A stretch of 64,000 nucleotides of DNA from Siminovitchia sediminis (GCF_042680885.1 NZ_JBHUEO010000121.1:62001-126000); one strand, 5' to 3'. Shown: positions 52,515-62,654, counted from the stretch's first letter. The notes: generated from the sequence alone by a model not told the origin. Made by a program: numbers and translations.

Positions 52515-54140
52515 TTGACAAAAGTTTTGTATAAAAATGCCAAGGTTTATACACTCAATTCTTCTGAACCAATCGCCGATTCTTTTATCGTTGATGAAAC
52601 TGATGGCACATTTGCCTGGGTAGGCAATGCATCAGAAGCGGAAAACTTCAGCAACGTTTATGATCTTGGCGGCGCAACCGTACTACCAGGGTTTGTGGAC
52701 GCTCATACTCATTTGGAAGTAACGGCCATTTCTCGTTACATCAATGTAGATTGCAGATATCCCACAGTCAAGAGTATTGTTGAGATTCAACGAAAAATAA
52801 AAGAACGAGTGGCATCTCTTCCCCCGGGAGAATGGGTAGTAGCGCAGGGAGTAAATTTTCAAGATAGCTTGTTGGAAGAAAATAGATTTCCAACCAAGGA
52901 AGACCTTGATGCCATAAGTACAGTGCATCCAATTGTTTATCGACCAAGTTTCCATATGGCAATTCTGAATTCTAAGGCGTTAGAATTGGCGAATATTACA
53001 CGGGACACACCTGATCCTCCCGGAGGAATCATCGAGCGTGATATACAAGGAGAACCTAATGGAGTCACAAGAGATGTTGAACATTATCTGCTAGGTATTC
53101 CGGAACCTTCAAGAGAAGAACAACAAAGAGCTTACATGCATTGTATTCAGAATGACTTTCTGGCCAGGGGAGTTACGAGTTTATTTGAAATCAGTCATAC
53201 AAAAAACAGTTTGCGCAATTTGGCTGCAATAAACAGCCCGCTTCGTATTGGTGTATACGTCCATGTGCCCGGAACGGCAGACTTTGAAGAAGCCCTAAAC
53301 GGCCTTCCCGATTACTTAAATGGCAATAACCCTTTTTTTGCAGGAGTTAAGGTCTTTATTGATGGAGGAACTACCGCATTAGCTGCTGCATATAACGAGC
53401 CATACGCGATAGATCCTTCTACATCGGGGAAAGTGGCCATTGATATTGACGAGTTGTTTGGTTATTTGAAGAGCTGTGATAATGCCGAAATTCCGCTGGT
53501 CATCCATGCAGTTGGTGACAGAGCCCAAGATATAGTGATTGAAGCGATGGAAAGATTAACTGCAACTGGAAAAAGGCAATTCCACGTAAAGCATAGAATC
53601 GAACATGGAGGCAACGTGCTCTGTACTCCGGAACGTCAAAGAAAATTTAAAGAAGTTGGCCTTATTCCTGTACCCAACCCTTCATTTATTATGGTTTTTG
53701 GTGATGCACTTGGAAAATATCTGGGTGAAAGAAGAACGCAGTATGCATATCCATTTAAAAGTATGATTGAAAACGGGCTAGAACCTGCATCGGGGGGAGA
53801 TTGTGCGGGTGCAGAAATGAGATCAGCCAATCCTTGGTTTAATATATGGTGTACGATCAACAGAAAAACCCAATCTGGAAAAGTATTGCACCCGGAAGAG
53901 GCGATTGATTTAATGGATGCACTTCGAATGCATACGATATGGAGCGCCAAAGCGTGTGGTGTTGAAGATAAGGTAGGCTCTATTGAAACAGGGAAATTTG
54001 CTGACTTCATATTGCTCGAAGAAGATATATTTTTCGTTCCTGTAGAAGAATTAAAAGATATTTTGCCGCTGGAGACCTGGATTGGCGGAAAGTTAATTAA
54101 AGGTAAAAAGGAGCAACGTCATGCCGATTATTCACATTGA
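52515..54140 (+). CDS. YtcJ-like amidohydrolase
   Basis: A 541-residue metal-dependent amidohydrolase (TIM barrel). Motifs: GFVDAHTHLEV (metal-binding His pair), GVKVFIDGGT, VIHAVGDRAQD and KHRIEHGGNV, then SGGDCAGAEM. The N- and C-terminal beta sandwich is present (LYKNAKVYTLNSSEPIADSF, IETGKFADFILLEEDI). TTG 52515 is chosen because AAAAGGAG lies nine bases upstream. It may hydrolyse the N-formyl or amide bond of a ring-opened intermediate; this is inference. It overlaps the tautomerase gene by 20 bases. Confidence 0.87.
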   Translation: MTKVLYKNAKVYTLNSSEPIADSFIVDETDGTFAWVGNASEAENFSNVYDLGGATVLPGFVDAHTHLEVTAISRYINVDCRYPTVKSIVEIQRKIKERVASLPPGEWVVAQGVNFQDSLLEENRFPTKEDLDAISTVHPIVYRPSFHMAILNSKALELANITRDTPDPPGGIIERDIQGEPNGVTRDVEHYLLGIPEPSREEQQRAYMHCIQNDFLARGVTSLFEISHTKNSLRNLAAINSPLRIGVYVHVPGTADFEEALNGLPDYLNGNNPFFAGVKVFIDGGTTALAAAYNEPYAIDPSTSGKVAIDIDELFGYLKSCDNAEIPLVIHAVGDRAQDIVIEAMERLTATGKRQFHVKHRIEHGGNVLCTPERQRKFKEVGLIPVPNPSFIMVFGDALGKYLGERRTQYAYPFKSMIENGLEPASGGDCAGAEMRSANPWFNIWCTINRKTQSGKVLHPEEAIDLMDALRMHTIWSAKACGVEDKVGSIETGKFADFILLEEDIFFVPVEELKDILPLETWIGGKLIKGKKEQRHADYSH

Positions 54141-54315
54141 TTTACTGGATGGAAAGTCAGTTGAGCAAAAAGATGAACTGATCTCCAGCGTTACCGAAGT
54201 TACTGAAAAAGCCCTTGGTGTTGATAAAGAGCACATTACAATAATATTAAGGGAAGTTTCGAGGGATCATTGGGCTGTACAAGGAAAAGCTTTAACTAAA
54301 AAAATTGAACAGTAA
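54121..54315 (+). CDS. 4-Oxalocrotonate tautomerase family protein
   Basis: A 64-residue 4-OT subunit. After removal of Met the catalytic Pro1 is exposed (PIIHIDLLDGKSVEQKDELI), and the arginine in ILREVSRDHW matches the family. It isomerises enol/keto forms of dicarboxylic ring-cleavage products. It overlaps the amidohydrolase gene and ends the operon. AAAAGGAGC precedes the ATG. Confidence 0.9.
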   Translation: MPIIHIDLLDGKSVEQKDELISSVTEVTEKALGVDKEHITIILREVSRDHWAVQGKALTKKIEQ

Positions 54316-54720
54316 TAACGAAAGTTCTTAATAAAGTATTTTTGTTTAAATAAATAATATTTAATAATCTATGCTTCAAAAGTGAAAGACGAATAGAATT
54401 GCCCCGTCAAAAAAATATGTCACTGTTTTAATTAAATGTGATATATTATTAGCAACTTAATGGGGAGTTCAATTCGTCTATATTTTTATATAATTAATGA
54501 ATGCCGTTCTTCTACATTATAAACGCTAAAAAATATAAAAATAATGAGGCATTTTACTATTTGAAACAATTAGCCAATTACGATAGCAAATATTACTAAT
54601 TCAACATGAGAGAGAAATCCATAATAGGTACCTTAATGAAAGGAATCCATAAAATATAAGTATTCAATTCGAAATATTAATTATATAATAACTATTAAAA
54701 CGATACGGCAGGTGAGAGAA
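54316..54720. other. AT-rich intergenic region before the regulator gene
   Basis: About 400 bases. It contains TATAAGTATT, which is also seen before the decayed regulator copy (around 44849). No complete copy of the TACTTTTTG inverted repeat and no gene is seen. Confidence 0.35.
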
Positions 54721-56418
54721 TTGGATGGATTAATAACAGATCATATAGAGCTTCTCAATGAACAGCAAGTTCGAAACTTATTAAAAATCTCAAACATAGT
54801 AAACTCTAATTTTGATCTAACTAGTATGTTACAAACAATAGTTGACACTATTTCAGAGAATTCCATATGGCCTATTGTGGGTATCGTAATTATCGATGAG
54901 GAGAAGCATGAGGAATGGTTTGCTGCGCAGCGGGGTTTTAAAATCTATAACTCAATCGAAGAAGATCGATGGTCATTGGATATCTGTATATCACCTCAGG
55001 CTGTACGGTCCGGAAAAGCTATTGTCATAGAGGACTTTTTTCAAGTAGACGATTTACCACCTGGTGTAAGGGATTACTGTATTGAAAGTGGTTACAGATC
55101 TGCTGTACTCGTACCTTTAAAGGAAACCTATCCCAGTACCGTGCTTTGGTTATGCACCCCAGATGTTACTCAACATACCCAAAGTGATATTGTGTTTGCA
55201 GAAAGTTTGTCAAATCAGGTAGCTATTGCTTACCGAAATGCACAATTATATGAAAAGTCCCGTAGCCAGGCTGCCGAATTAGCTAAAATCCACGACACAA
55301 TGGGGCAGCTGCTGAATATGGTTGTTGAACGGGATACATCCGAGAAAATCAGGAATGCAGCTGCCCAGATGTTCAAGAACCCAATTTGGTTTGAAGACCA
55401 TTACGGTAACCGTATACCTAATATAGGCGGGCCTTCTGCTCCTGATAAGCTCGAAACGACTTTACCGATTAAATATCCCTATAAAGATCATAATGTCTTA
55501 GCCATTCCCATTGTTTCCGGATCTGAGCAATTTGGCTGGTTATTGTCCTTAGATTCCCATGAGGATTTTAAAGAATCCGATATTTCATTTCTTAGGCAGC
55601 TTGCTTTGATTTTCTCAATGGTATTCTTAAAAGAGCGTGTTTTTCATGAAGTTGAATCTCAAGTCCGAATGGATCTATTTTCTTCCTTAGTATCTATTAC
55701 AGAAAAAGATACACAGAACAGCATTAAACTGAATCAGCGAGCTACAGCTTTAAGAGTAGAGATACCACAACGAGGACGTGTTGCAATAGTGGGAGTAGAT
55801 AGTGGAAACTCTGTCATTGATTTTAGTTTTCAGGACAAGTTGGCTCGAGCAGCCACTACAATTGCCCGTTGGCTTCCCAACCGTCTGGTAGCCATTCAAG
55901 ATCAATATATTGCTATGTTAATTAGTCCGGGCGAAGAGAATAAAATTGCAAAGCGTCTAACAGAATTAAACTTCTTCTTTTCCACTTCTCAGCCTATTTT
56001 GGCAGTGGGGGAAATTGTCGAAAGTAAAAATTTATATGGTGTGTCACTAACTTCTGCATTAAAAGTTTTAAATGTAGTACGTTATCTAAATTTAAAAGGA
56101 ATGGTGTTTAAATCAGAGGATCTGGGTATTTATTCTATTCTCTTTGATCCTGGTAAACAAGGAGAACTTGAATCTTTTTCAAGAAAAGTATTGGGCCAAT
56201 TACTTTCAAACGATCCACAAGGAATATATTGGGAGACTTTAAAAACCTTTTTTGAGGAGAATTTCCATTTGGAATCCACTGCTAAAATCTTGAATATTCA
56301 TATTAGTACTCTTAGATACAGGTTGGACAAAATCCAATCATTTGGAATCGATTGGAAAAAATCAGATACTCGATTGGAAATACACATTGCTATTGTTGTA
56401 GAAAAATGGAGGCGCTAG
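54721..56418 (+). CDS. GAF-domain PucR-type transcriptional regulator
   Basis: About 565 residues. A GAF sensor domain spans about 25-175 (SMLQTIVDTISENSIWPIVG, WSLDICISPQAVRSGKAIVI, RSAVLVPLKETYPSTVLWLC). A middle region resembles CdaR/PucR activators (LRVEIPQRGRVAIVGVDSGN). The C-terminal PucR helix-turn-helix is HLESTAKILNIHISTLRYRLDKIQ. TTG 54721 is close to AGGTGA; the GTG at 54712 is the alternative. It probably activates the island operons on substrate binding. A decayed copy exists at 44869. Confidence 0.87.
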   Translation: MDGLITDHIELLNEQQVRNLLKISNIVNSNFDLTSMLQTIVDTISENSIWPIVGIVIIDEEKHEEWFAAQRGFKIYNSIEEDRWSLDICISPQAVRSGKAIVIEDFFQVDDLPPGVRDYCIESGYRSAVLVPLKETYPSTVLWLCTPDVTQHTQSDIVFAESLSNQVAIAYRNAQLYEKSRSQAAELAKIHDTMGQLLNMVVERDTSEKIRNAAAQMFKNPIWFEDHYGNRIPNIGGPSAPDKLETTLPIKYPYKDHNVLAIPIVSGSEQFGWLLSLDSHEDFKESDISFLRQLALIFSMVFLKERVFHEVESQVRMDLFSSLVSITEKDTQNSIKLNQRATALRVEIPQRGRVAIVGVDSGNSVIDFSFQDKLARAATTIARWLPNRLVAIQDQYIAMLISPGEENKIAKRLTELNFFFSTSQPILAVGEIVESKNLYGVSLTSALKVLNVVRYLNLKGMVFKSEDLGIYSILFDPGKQGELESFSRKVLGQLLSNDPQGIYWETLKTFFEENFHLESTAKILNIHISTLRYRLDKIQSFGIDWKKSDTRLEIHIAIVVEKWRR

Positions 56419-56447
56419 CAGTTTGAATATTCCTTTAACTAGTCGCC

Positions 56448-56500
56448 ACTCCCATTAATCAAAATCAATCTACCTTTGATTAATGGGAGTGATTTTTATT
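56448..56500. terminator. Bidirectional terminator
   Basis: Sixteen-base perfect stem ACTCCCATTAATCAAA / TTTGATTAATGGGAGT followed by a T-rich stretch, between the regulator and the convergent BCCT gene. Confidence 0.88.
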
Positions 56501-56671
56501 TTATCAAAATATCCTGCCAATGAAAGAAGAAAAACGCCAGTATCCATAAGGATAAGGACGTTTTTCTTAGTTTTGTTTAGTAAGGTAAAAACATCAATGC
56601 CAAGTAGTGAAAAAAGCGCTATCATCGCAGATGAGGAGTACTTAGTTGTTTAGATAATTCTTTGAAAAAAA

Positions 56672-58201
56672 TTAAACAGCAATGTTATCTTCTTCGTTAT
56701 CTTCCTCTTTTTTTTCCGACAAGAATGCTGTTTCCTGTTTCAAGGATTTCATGAAGGAAACGATCATGACTAATACTACTACTGTAAAAGGTAATCCTGC
56801 TGCTACTGAAACAGATTGTAAAGGAGTCAATCCCCCACTATAAATTAAAGTAATAGCTATTGCTGCGATGACGATTCCCCATAATATTTTAGTTCTATTT
56901 GTAGGATTGTTAGATTCTTCACTCATCATTCCTAATACAAACACAGTTGAATCTGCCGAAGTAACCATAAATATTAGGATGGAAATGATGGACAATGCCA
57001 TTAACATAGAACTGAATGGGAAGTACTGTAGAAAAAGGAAAAATGCTGTGGTCACATCCTCCATTACATTGTTTGCCAATTCACTTCTTCCTAAGTTATG
57101 AATGAAATGCAGTGCACTACCGCCGAAAACAGAAAACCACGTGATTGATGTGAAAGCCGGTACAAACATTGTACCCATAACAAACTCTTTAATTGTTCTC
57201 CCTTTAGAAATTCTTGCGATAAAGATTCCTACGAAAGTGGCAAAACTTATAATCCATCCCCAATAAAAAATCGTCCAGTTTGAAAGCCAAGTATTGTCTG
57301 TTGAAAAAGGCTCCATCCGTAAGCTCATTCCCACTAGGTTTTGAAGATAGTCTCCACCGGATGCTACTAATATTTGAAGGATTTTTTGTGTTGGACCAAG
57401 AATGAAAATTAGCGCCAATATAATAAAACCTATTACTACATTTATATTTGACAATCTTTTAATGCCACGGTCCAGTCCATAGCATGCTGACATAACGAAA
57501 CCAATAGTGATAATCACAAAAAGAATACTTTGAGAAAAACTAGTATTGTCTATTCCCCAGACAAAGTCTAATCCGCTTGCTACCTGTCTAACACCCAAAC
57601 CCATTGAAGTTGTAACGCCTGATAGTATTGCGAAGATTGTTAAAATATTAACAATTTTTCCAATAGGTCCATGTATTTTCTCCCCCAGTAATGGGTATAG
57701 CGTATAACTTATGAGAGGGGGATAATTTTTACGAAATTGAAAATACGTTATCATTAAACCAATAATACAGTTAACCGCCCAAAAATGAAGACCCCAATGA
57801 AAGAAAGAAGTACTCAGCGCCAACTTAGCAGATTCGGAAGTACCGCCCTCACCAACTGGGGGAGATAAATAATGCATAACTGGCTCTGCTACTCCCCAAA
57901 AGAAAAGACCTGCAGCTAAACCGGTACTAAATAACATCGCTAGCCATGAACCGGTGCTAAACTCCGGGCGGTCTGAGTCTTTCCCTAATCTTATTTTTCC
58001 ATATTTAGAGAAAGCTAGATATATGCACATGACCACAAACAGAGTAAATGAAATCAGGTAAAACCACCCGAAACTATCAGTAGCAAAAACTAGAAAGCTG
58101 GAGGAAATCTCACTTAGCTTTTTAGGGCTAAACACTCCAATTAGAATAAAAATTAAGGTAACCATTAACGATATGATCATGACGGAATTTTTCTTTAACA
58201 T
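56672..58201 (-). CDS. BCCT-family betaine/carnitine/choline transporter
   Basis: A 509-residue secondary carrier with twelve membrane segments. Family marks: TGSWLAMLFSTGLAAGLFFWGVAEP, FFHWGLHFWAV, FYWGWIISFATFVGIFIARISKGRTIKEF and ADSTVFVLGMMS. BCCT carriers take up quaternary ammonium compounds with Na+ or H+. The acidic cytoplasmic tail (SEKKEEDNEEDN) is unusual. GGGGGAAATG lies before the ATG. The TACTTTTTG-type inverted repeat about 150 bases upstream ties it to the same regulon as the monooxygenase operon. Confidence 0.94.
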   Translation of the reverse strand: MLKKNSVMIISLMVTLIFILIGVFSPKKLSEISSSFLVFATDSFGWFYLISFTLFVVMCIYLAFSKYGKIRLGKDSDRPEFSTGSWLAMLFSTGLAAGLFFWGVAEPVMHYLSPPVGEGGTSESAKLALSTSFFHWGLHFWAVNCIIGLMITYFQFRKNYPPLISYTLYPLLGEKIHGPIGKIVNILTIFAILSGVTTSMGLGVRQVASGLDFVWGIDNTSFSQSILFVIITIGFVMSACYGLDRGIKRLSNINVVIGFIILALIFILGPTQKILQILVASGGDYLQNLVGMSLRMEPFSTDNTWLSNWTIFYWGWIISFATFVGIFIARISKGRTIKEFVMGTMFVPAFTSITWFSVFGGSALHFIHNLGRSELANNVMEDVTTAFFLFLQYFPFSSMLMALSIISILIFMVTSADSTVFVLGMMSEESNNPTNRTKILWGIVIAAIAITLIYSGGLTPLQSVSVAAGLPFTVVVLVMIVSFMKSLKQETAFLSEKKEEDNEEDNIAV

Positions 58202-58709
58202 ACCACATTTCCCCCTAATGTAAATTTGTGAGAGTAGATTAAATTATGTTCATCACCACTAGAACAGTCAATACTTTATAACGTTTCGAATCACTTTCTT
58301 TCATATTAAATTATTTATTAAGTTAATGATAGCACTTACATCCTCCTACTTTTTGTTGAGTTTTTAAGCGAAAAGTAATAAAAAAGTTGAAATCTATTCG
58401 CATGGAATACATTGGGAGACTATAAAAGCTTTTTTTGAGCAGAATTCCAATAATACTTTTAACTCCCCAAAAATGAAGGGCTAGTATTCATTCTTGGTTC
58501 GACACAACGTTTCCCCTTCCTATATATTAGTACAACTATTTTATAATTTTTTATCAATAATTTAACAGAAAAATAGGAGTATAATACTGTTAATATTTTG
58601 AGTATTAAAAGCAGAAGGGGGATTTTGAAAACTCGAAAATGTTATATTGAATCCAATTTCAAACGAGCGAAGGGTATAGCAAAAGTAATACACCTTAGGA
58701 GGAGTTATA
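58202..58709. promoter_or_regulatory. Divergent intergenic region with the shared inverted repeat (58347-58377)
   Basis: TACTTTTTG at 58347-58355 and CGAAAAGTA at 58369-58377, a one-mismatch inverted repeat with a 13-base gap, lie upstream of the BCCT gene. The remaining AT-rich sequence has no gene. Single CAAAAGTA half-sites are near 58679. Confidence 0.5.
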
Positions 58710-58787
58710 ATGTCTAAACCATATTTAGTTATTGAGTGGAATGATACAGAAACAGATGCAAAAGGCCATGGAAGCGGTATCTTCTAG
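58710..58787 (+). pseudogene. N-terminal remnant of an amino acid dehydrogenase-like gene
   Basis: A perfect TTAGGAGGAG and ATG start a frame reading MSKPYLVIEWNDTETDAKG, like the N terminus of Glu/Leu/Phe/Val dehydrogenases, then HGSGIF and a stop after 25 codons. The following 250 bases (frame 58814-59041) show no recognisable continuation. Either a truncated gene or one interrupted by deletion. Assignment from memory of the family start. Confidence 0.4.
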
Positions 58788-59105
58788 CAGAAGAAAAACA
58801 GCTGTCCAGAGTATTGGTGGAAGTTATATTTTTCAGTATTTCGGATGATGCAGCGGGGGACTTGGATCTAATGATGGGTACATTGGAAGGTGAAAACATG
58901 TTTTGGTCAACACGTGTTGATTGTGATTCGAAAGTAAAAACCTTGCTACTCATTCATCTGGTGGAATATTTACATAAAGGTTTTAATACGAAAGCATTTG
59001 ATCACAGCTTCTATTCGGCAACATCCACGAACATCCGATAAAAATGTTATCCCTCTACGGAGGCATCCTTTTACTAGAAATTAAAGACATTCAGGAGGAT
59101 TTACA

Positions 59106-60776
59106 ATGATTAACCATACAGAATATACAGTAGCAGATGCGATAGTAGAAGAACTGGTCGCAGCAGGAGTTGAGGTTATTTTTGGAATAGTGAGTATTCA
59201 CAATATGCCAATCTATGATGCGATGCTTCGCAATGGAAAGATAAGAATGGCCACTGCGCGCGGTGAAAGCGGTGCGGTTAACATGGCTGACGCTTATGCG
59301 CGTGCAACCGGTAAACTCGGTGTAGTTTTGACAAGCACAGGTGCAGGCGCAGGAAATGGTGCAGGCTCATTGACGGAAACGTGGAATTCCGGTACTCCGC
59401 TTCTCCATATTACAGGTGAAGCAGATTCTAACTATATCGGAACCGACCAGCGTTATATCCACGAATGCAGGGACCAGCTGAAGATGATGGAAGGAGCAAA
59501 CAAGGCGGCGTACCTCTTGAAGCGTCCAAAATTGATCACTCCGTTTATAAGAAAAGCAATCAAAGAGGCGCAGACTGTTCCGACAGGACCTATTACCGTC
59601 TCCATTCCAACAAATTTCCAGGCAATGATCATTCCGCAAAACCAATTGGTTGAAGTGGCAACTGTTCAAGATCCTGAAGCTAAGGTTAACCTTCCAGTTG
59701 AAGTAATTGAAAAAATTGCTACAGCAAAAAGACCGGTCATTTGGACAGGTGACGGGATTATTCATTCAGGTGCATCTGAAGAACTATTGGAATTAGTGGA
59801 GAAGATCCAGCCTGCAGTAGTCACTAGTGAATCTGGAAAAGGATCTATTCCTGAGAATCACCCTCTTTGCATCGGCAATTTCTCGTTTTTCCCTCAATTT
59901 GAGGAGCTCTTGGAAAAGGCAGATTTGCTTATTAGCATTGGAGTTCGTTTCCGAAGAGAAGAAACAAATGGATGGACATCTCCAGTTCCTAAAAATCACA
60001 TCAATATAGATCTTAATCCAAATGCATTTAACCGCAACTTCGATACAATGTACGGTTTGGTTGGCGATGCCAAAGCAGTTTTACAAGAAATCAACAAAGC
60101 ATTAGCAAACAGGGAGATTACTCCGGATACCTCATATGTGGATGAAGTGAGAACCGTCCGCCAAGCGGTTCGCGACAGCCTATGCTGCACGATAAAACCA
60201 TATGGTGATATCGCTGCGATCATGAATGAACAGCTTCCGGAGAATACTGTCCTTATTACTGACGTAACAATCCCTGGATACATATGGGCAAACAAATTGG
60301 TCGACATTCACGAGCCTAGAAATTACCTTTACATGACTGGCGGCGGTATTGGACAAGGCTTGCCAATGGCGATTGGTGCAAAAGTCGGTCAACCGGAAAA
60401 GCCTGTTGTTCTTGTTGCAGGTGACGGCGGCTTCATGGTGAATGCTGGTGAAATGATCACTGCGGTTCAGGAGGATGCACCGGTCATCATTCTGTTATTC
60501 GATGATGGCGGCTACGGAATTTTAAAATACTACCAGGAAGCAGCTTATGGCAGAAAAACGGCAGTGGATTTGAAAAACCCTGATTTCGTCATGATGGCAA
60601 AATCTATGGGCTTTGACTCAGAAAAGGTTACTACTGTCGAAGAGTTTGAAAAAGGTTTGGCTAATGCGCTTGAAAGCAAAAAGCCTTACATGGTTGTTGT
60701 AGATGTAGAAGCATTTGGAATCCTTCACTATGAAGATTCCGATGAATATATCCGTTCTTTCCGTCCGCACAACTAA
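59106..60776 (+). CDS. Thiamine diphosphate-dependent decarboxylase-like enzyme
   Basis: A 556-residue ThDP enzyme of the acetolactate synthase/benzoylformate decarboxylase family. It has an N-terminal Pyr domain with the catalytic Glu in ATARGESGAVNMADAYARAT, a central domain (KRPVIWTGDGIIHSGASEEL), and a C-terminal PP domain with the ThDP-Mg motif GDGGFMVNAGEMITAVQEDAPVIILLFDDGGYG. AGGAGG precedes the ATG. It probably decarboxylates a 2-oxo acid to an aldehyde for the dehydrogenase encoded next; the substrate is unknown. Confidence 0.88.
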   Translation: MINHTEYTVADAIVEELVAAGVEVIFGIVSIHNMPIYDAMLRNGKIRMATARGESGAVNMADAYARATGKLGVVLTSTGAGAGNGAGSLTETWNSGTPLLHITGEADSNYIGTDQRYIHECRDQLKMMEGANKAAYLLKRPKLITPFIRKAIKEAQTVPTGPITVSIPTNFQAMIIPQNQLVEVATVQDPEAKVNLPVEVIEKIATAKRPVIWTGDGIIHSGASEELLELVEKIQPAVVTSESGKGSIPENHPLCIGNFSFFPQFEELLEKADLLISIGVRFRREETNGWTSPVPKNHINIDLNPNAFNRNFDTMYGLVGDAKAVLQEINKALANREITPDTSYVDEVRTVRQAVRDSLCCTIKPYGDIAAIMNEQLPENTVLITDVTIPGYIWANKLVDIHEPRNYLYMTGGGIGQGLPMAIGAKVGQPEKPVVLVAGDGGFMVNAGEMITAVQEDAPVIILLFDDGGYGILKYYQEAAYGRKTAVDLKNPDFVMMAKSMGFDSEKVTTVEEFEKGLANALESKKPYMVVVDVEAFGILHYEDSDEYIRSFRPHN

Positions 60777-60825
60777 TACGGAACAACTTACAAAAGTACG
60801 GCTAGGAAACATTTATCTTAACAAA

Positions 60826-60878
60826 ACATTGGCGACCGTATGGGAGAAGTAACCTGCATATGGCAGCCAATGTTTTTA
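60826..60878 (+). terminator. Probable terminator after the ThDP enzyme gene
   Basis: ACATTGGC ... GCCAATGT arms with an internal hairpin, followed by TTTTAT. Confidence 0.6.
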
Positions 60879-60991
60879 TGGTGGGCGCATGGCTTTTAAA
60901 ATATGACAAATGAAAAATCCGAAACAATTTATTAAATGAAATTGTTGCAAAATTGCAGTTCAATCAGCTGTGAACAAGGAGGCATAAGGTT

Positions 60992-62464
60992 ATGGCAAAA
61001 GAATTGAAGTTATATATAAACGGGAAATGGGTGGATTCAAGCAATCCGGAAAAGCAGGATATCTTAAATCCGGCCAACCAGGAAGTCATTGCCAAATCCC
61101 CACTAGCTACAGTAGAAGAGACAGAAGAAGCGATAAAAATTGCCAAATTAACATTTGAAAGCGGCGTTTGGTCTGAACGCTCCCCGCTAGAAAGATCAAC
61201 AGTACTACTGCAGATCGCTGAAAAAATGGAGGAACATCTGGAAGATATTATAGAACTGGAAATCCAAAATAACGGTAAAACCAGACGTGAGGCACAATCG
61301 GATGCTACCGGGGCAGTTTACACATTCCGTTTCTATGCTGGATTGCTCAACAATCATAAAGGTCAAATATATGAATATTCCGAGAAGTTGCAAACAATGA
61401 TTGTTAAGGAACCGATGGGAGTTGCTGGATTGATTGTTCCCTGGAACTACCCTTTATTGATGAGTGTATGGAAAATTGCCCCCGCCCTGGCAGCAGGAAA
61501 CTGCATTCTTTTAAAACCAGCTGAAATTACGCCAATGACAGCGGTGAAGGTATTTGAAATTATTGATGAATCAGATCTCCCGAAAGGTGTGGCACAATTG
61601 ATAATGGGATCCGGTTCCAAAGTGGGGCAGGCAATTGCAGAAAGTGATGATGTCGATGTTGTTTCGTTTACTGGAAGCACCGCAGTCGGACGCAACATTA
61701 TGCAGGCGGCAGCGGGCAATCTGAAAAAAGTCTCTTTGGAACTTGGAGGAAAATCACCGAACATTATTTTCGATGATGCCAATCTCGAAACAGCTATCAC
61801 CTATTCGTTATTTGGAATCTTCATGGGATCTGGTCAGGTTTGCTCATCTGGAAGCCGTATTTTGGTACAAGAAGGGATTTTCGATGATTTCGTTGCCGAA
61901 TATGTAAAAAGAGCTAAAGGAATCAAGGTTGGTCCGGGAAATGACGAAAATTCGCAAATGGGTGCCATCGTCAGCGAAAAACACATGGAAAAAATTTTGA
62001 ACTATATCCAAATTGGAAAAGAAGAGGGTGCAACGCTTGAATGTGGAGGCAATCGCATTGAGAGGGATGGCATGCATCGTGGCTTCTTTATTGAGCCGAC
62101 CGTTTTCACTGATGTAACGAGCGACATGAGAATTGTCAGAGAAGAGATATTTGGTCCTGTCGTCGCTATTCAAAAGTTTAAAGATGAAGCCGAAGTAATC
62201 AGAATTGCGAACGATACGGAATATGGGCTTGCAGGCGCTGTATTCTCCAAAGATCAAAATAAAGCGATGCGTGTCATTAAAAAAGTACGAGCGGGAATCA
62301 CTTGGATCAATGCCTACCATCTGACAAATATTCAGGCCCCGTGGGGAGGCTATAAACAAAGTGGTATCGGTAGAAGCCTCGGCACGTTTGGAATGGATGA
62401 ATATCAAGAGGTAAAACAAATCAATATCAATCTTGAAACAAAGCCAATTCAATGGTTTGAATGA
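60992..62464 (+). CDS. Aldehyde dehydrogenase, betaine-aldehyde dehydrogenase-like
   Basis: A 490-residue NAD+ aldehyde dehydrogenase of the BetB/ALDH9 type: VPWNYPLLMSVWKIAPALAAGN, FTGSTAVGRNIMQAA, SLELGGKSPNIIFDDA (Glu) and GSGQVCSSGSRILVQ (catalytic Cys). GGAGGCATAAGGTT precedes the ATG. It lies 215 bases behind the ThDP enzyme and should oxidise the aldehyde product of that enzyme or a betaine aldehyde. Last intact gene before the right attachment repeat. Confidence 0.92.
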   Translation: MAKELKLYINGKWVDSSNPEKQDILNPANQEVIAKSPLATVEETEEAIKIAKLTFESGVWSERSPLERSTVLLQIAEKMEEHLEDIIELEIQNNGKTRREAQSDATGAVYTFRFYAGLLNNHKGQIYEYSEKLQTMIVKEPMGVAGLIVPWNYPLLMSVWKIAPALAAGNCILLKPAEITPMTAVKVFEIIDESDLPKGVAQLIMGSGSKVGQAIAESDDVDVVSFTGSTAVGRNIMQAAAGNLKKVSLELGGKSPNIIFDDANLETAITYSLFGIFMGSGQVCSSGSRILVQEGIFDDFVAEYVKRAKGIKVGPGNDENSQMGAIVSEKHMEKILNYIQIGKEEGATLECGGNRIERDGMHRGFFIEPTVFTDVTSDMRIVREEIFGPVVAIQKFKDEAEVIRIANDTEYGLAGAVFSKDQNKAMRVIKKVRAGITWINAYHLTNIQAPWGGYKQSGIGRSLGTFGMDEYQEVKQININLETKPIQWFE

Positions 62465-62607
62465 GAATCGGGTCAGGCTATATTGCTTGACTTTTGCTGA
62501 AAAAGTTAATACAACGCGAGTGATTAATTTTGTGATTTTTTATCTAAACAAAATAAACCCCAAAAAGCCTGTACCATTTATATATCGTCAAAACTGCACC
62601 AATATAA

Positions 62608-62646
62608 AAAGCGCCTAACCCCTTGACAACAAAGGGTTAGGCGCTT
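62608..62646. terminator. Hairpin beside right attachment repeat
   Basis: AAGCGCCTAACCC / GGGTTAGGCGCTT perfect stem, the counterpart of 42366-42404. Confidence 0.75.
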
Positions 62647-62654
62647 CTCTCTTA

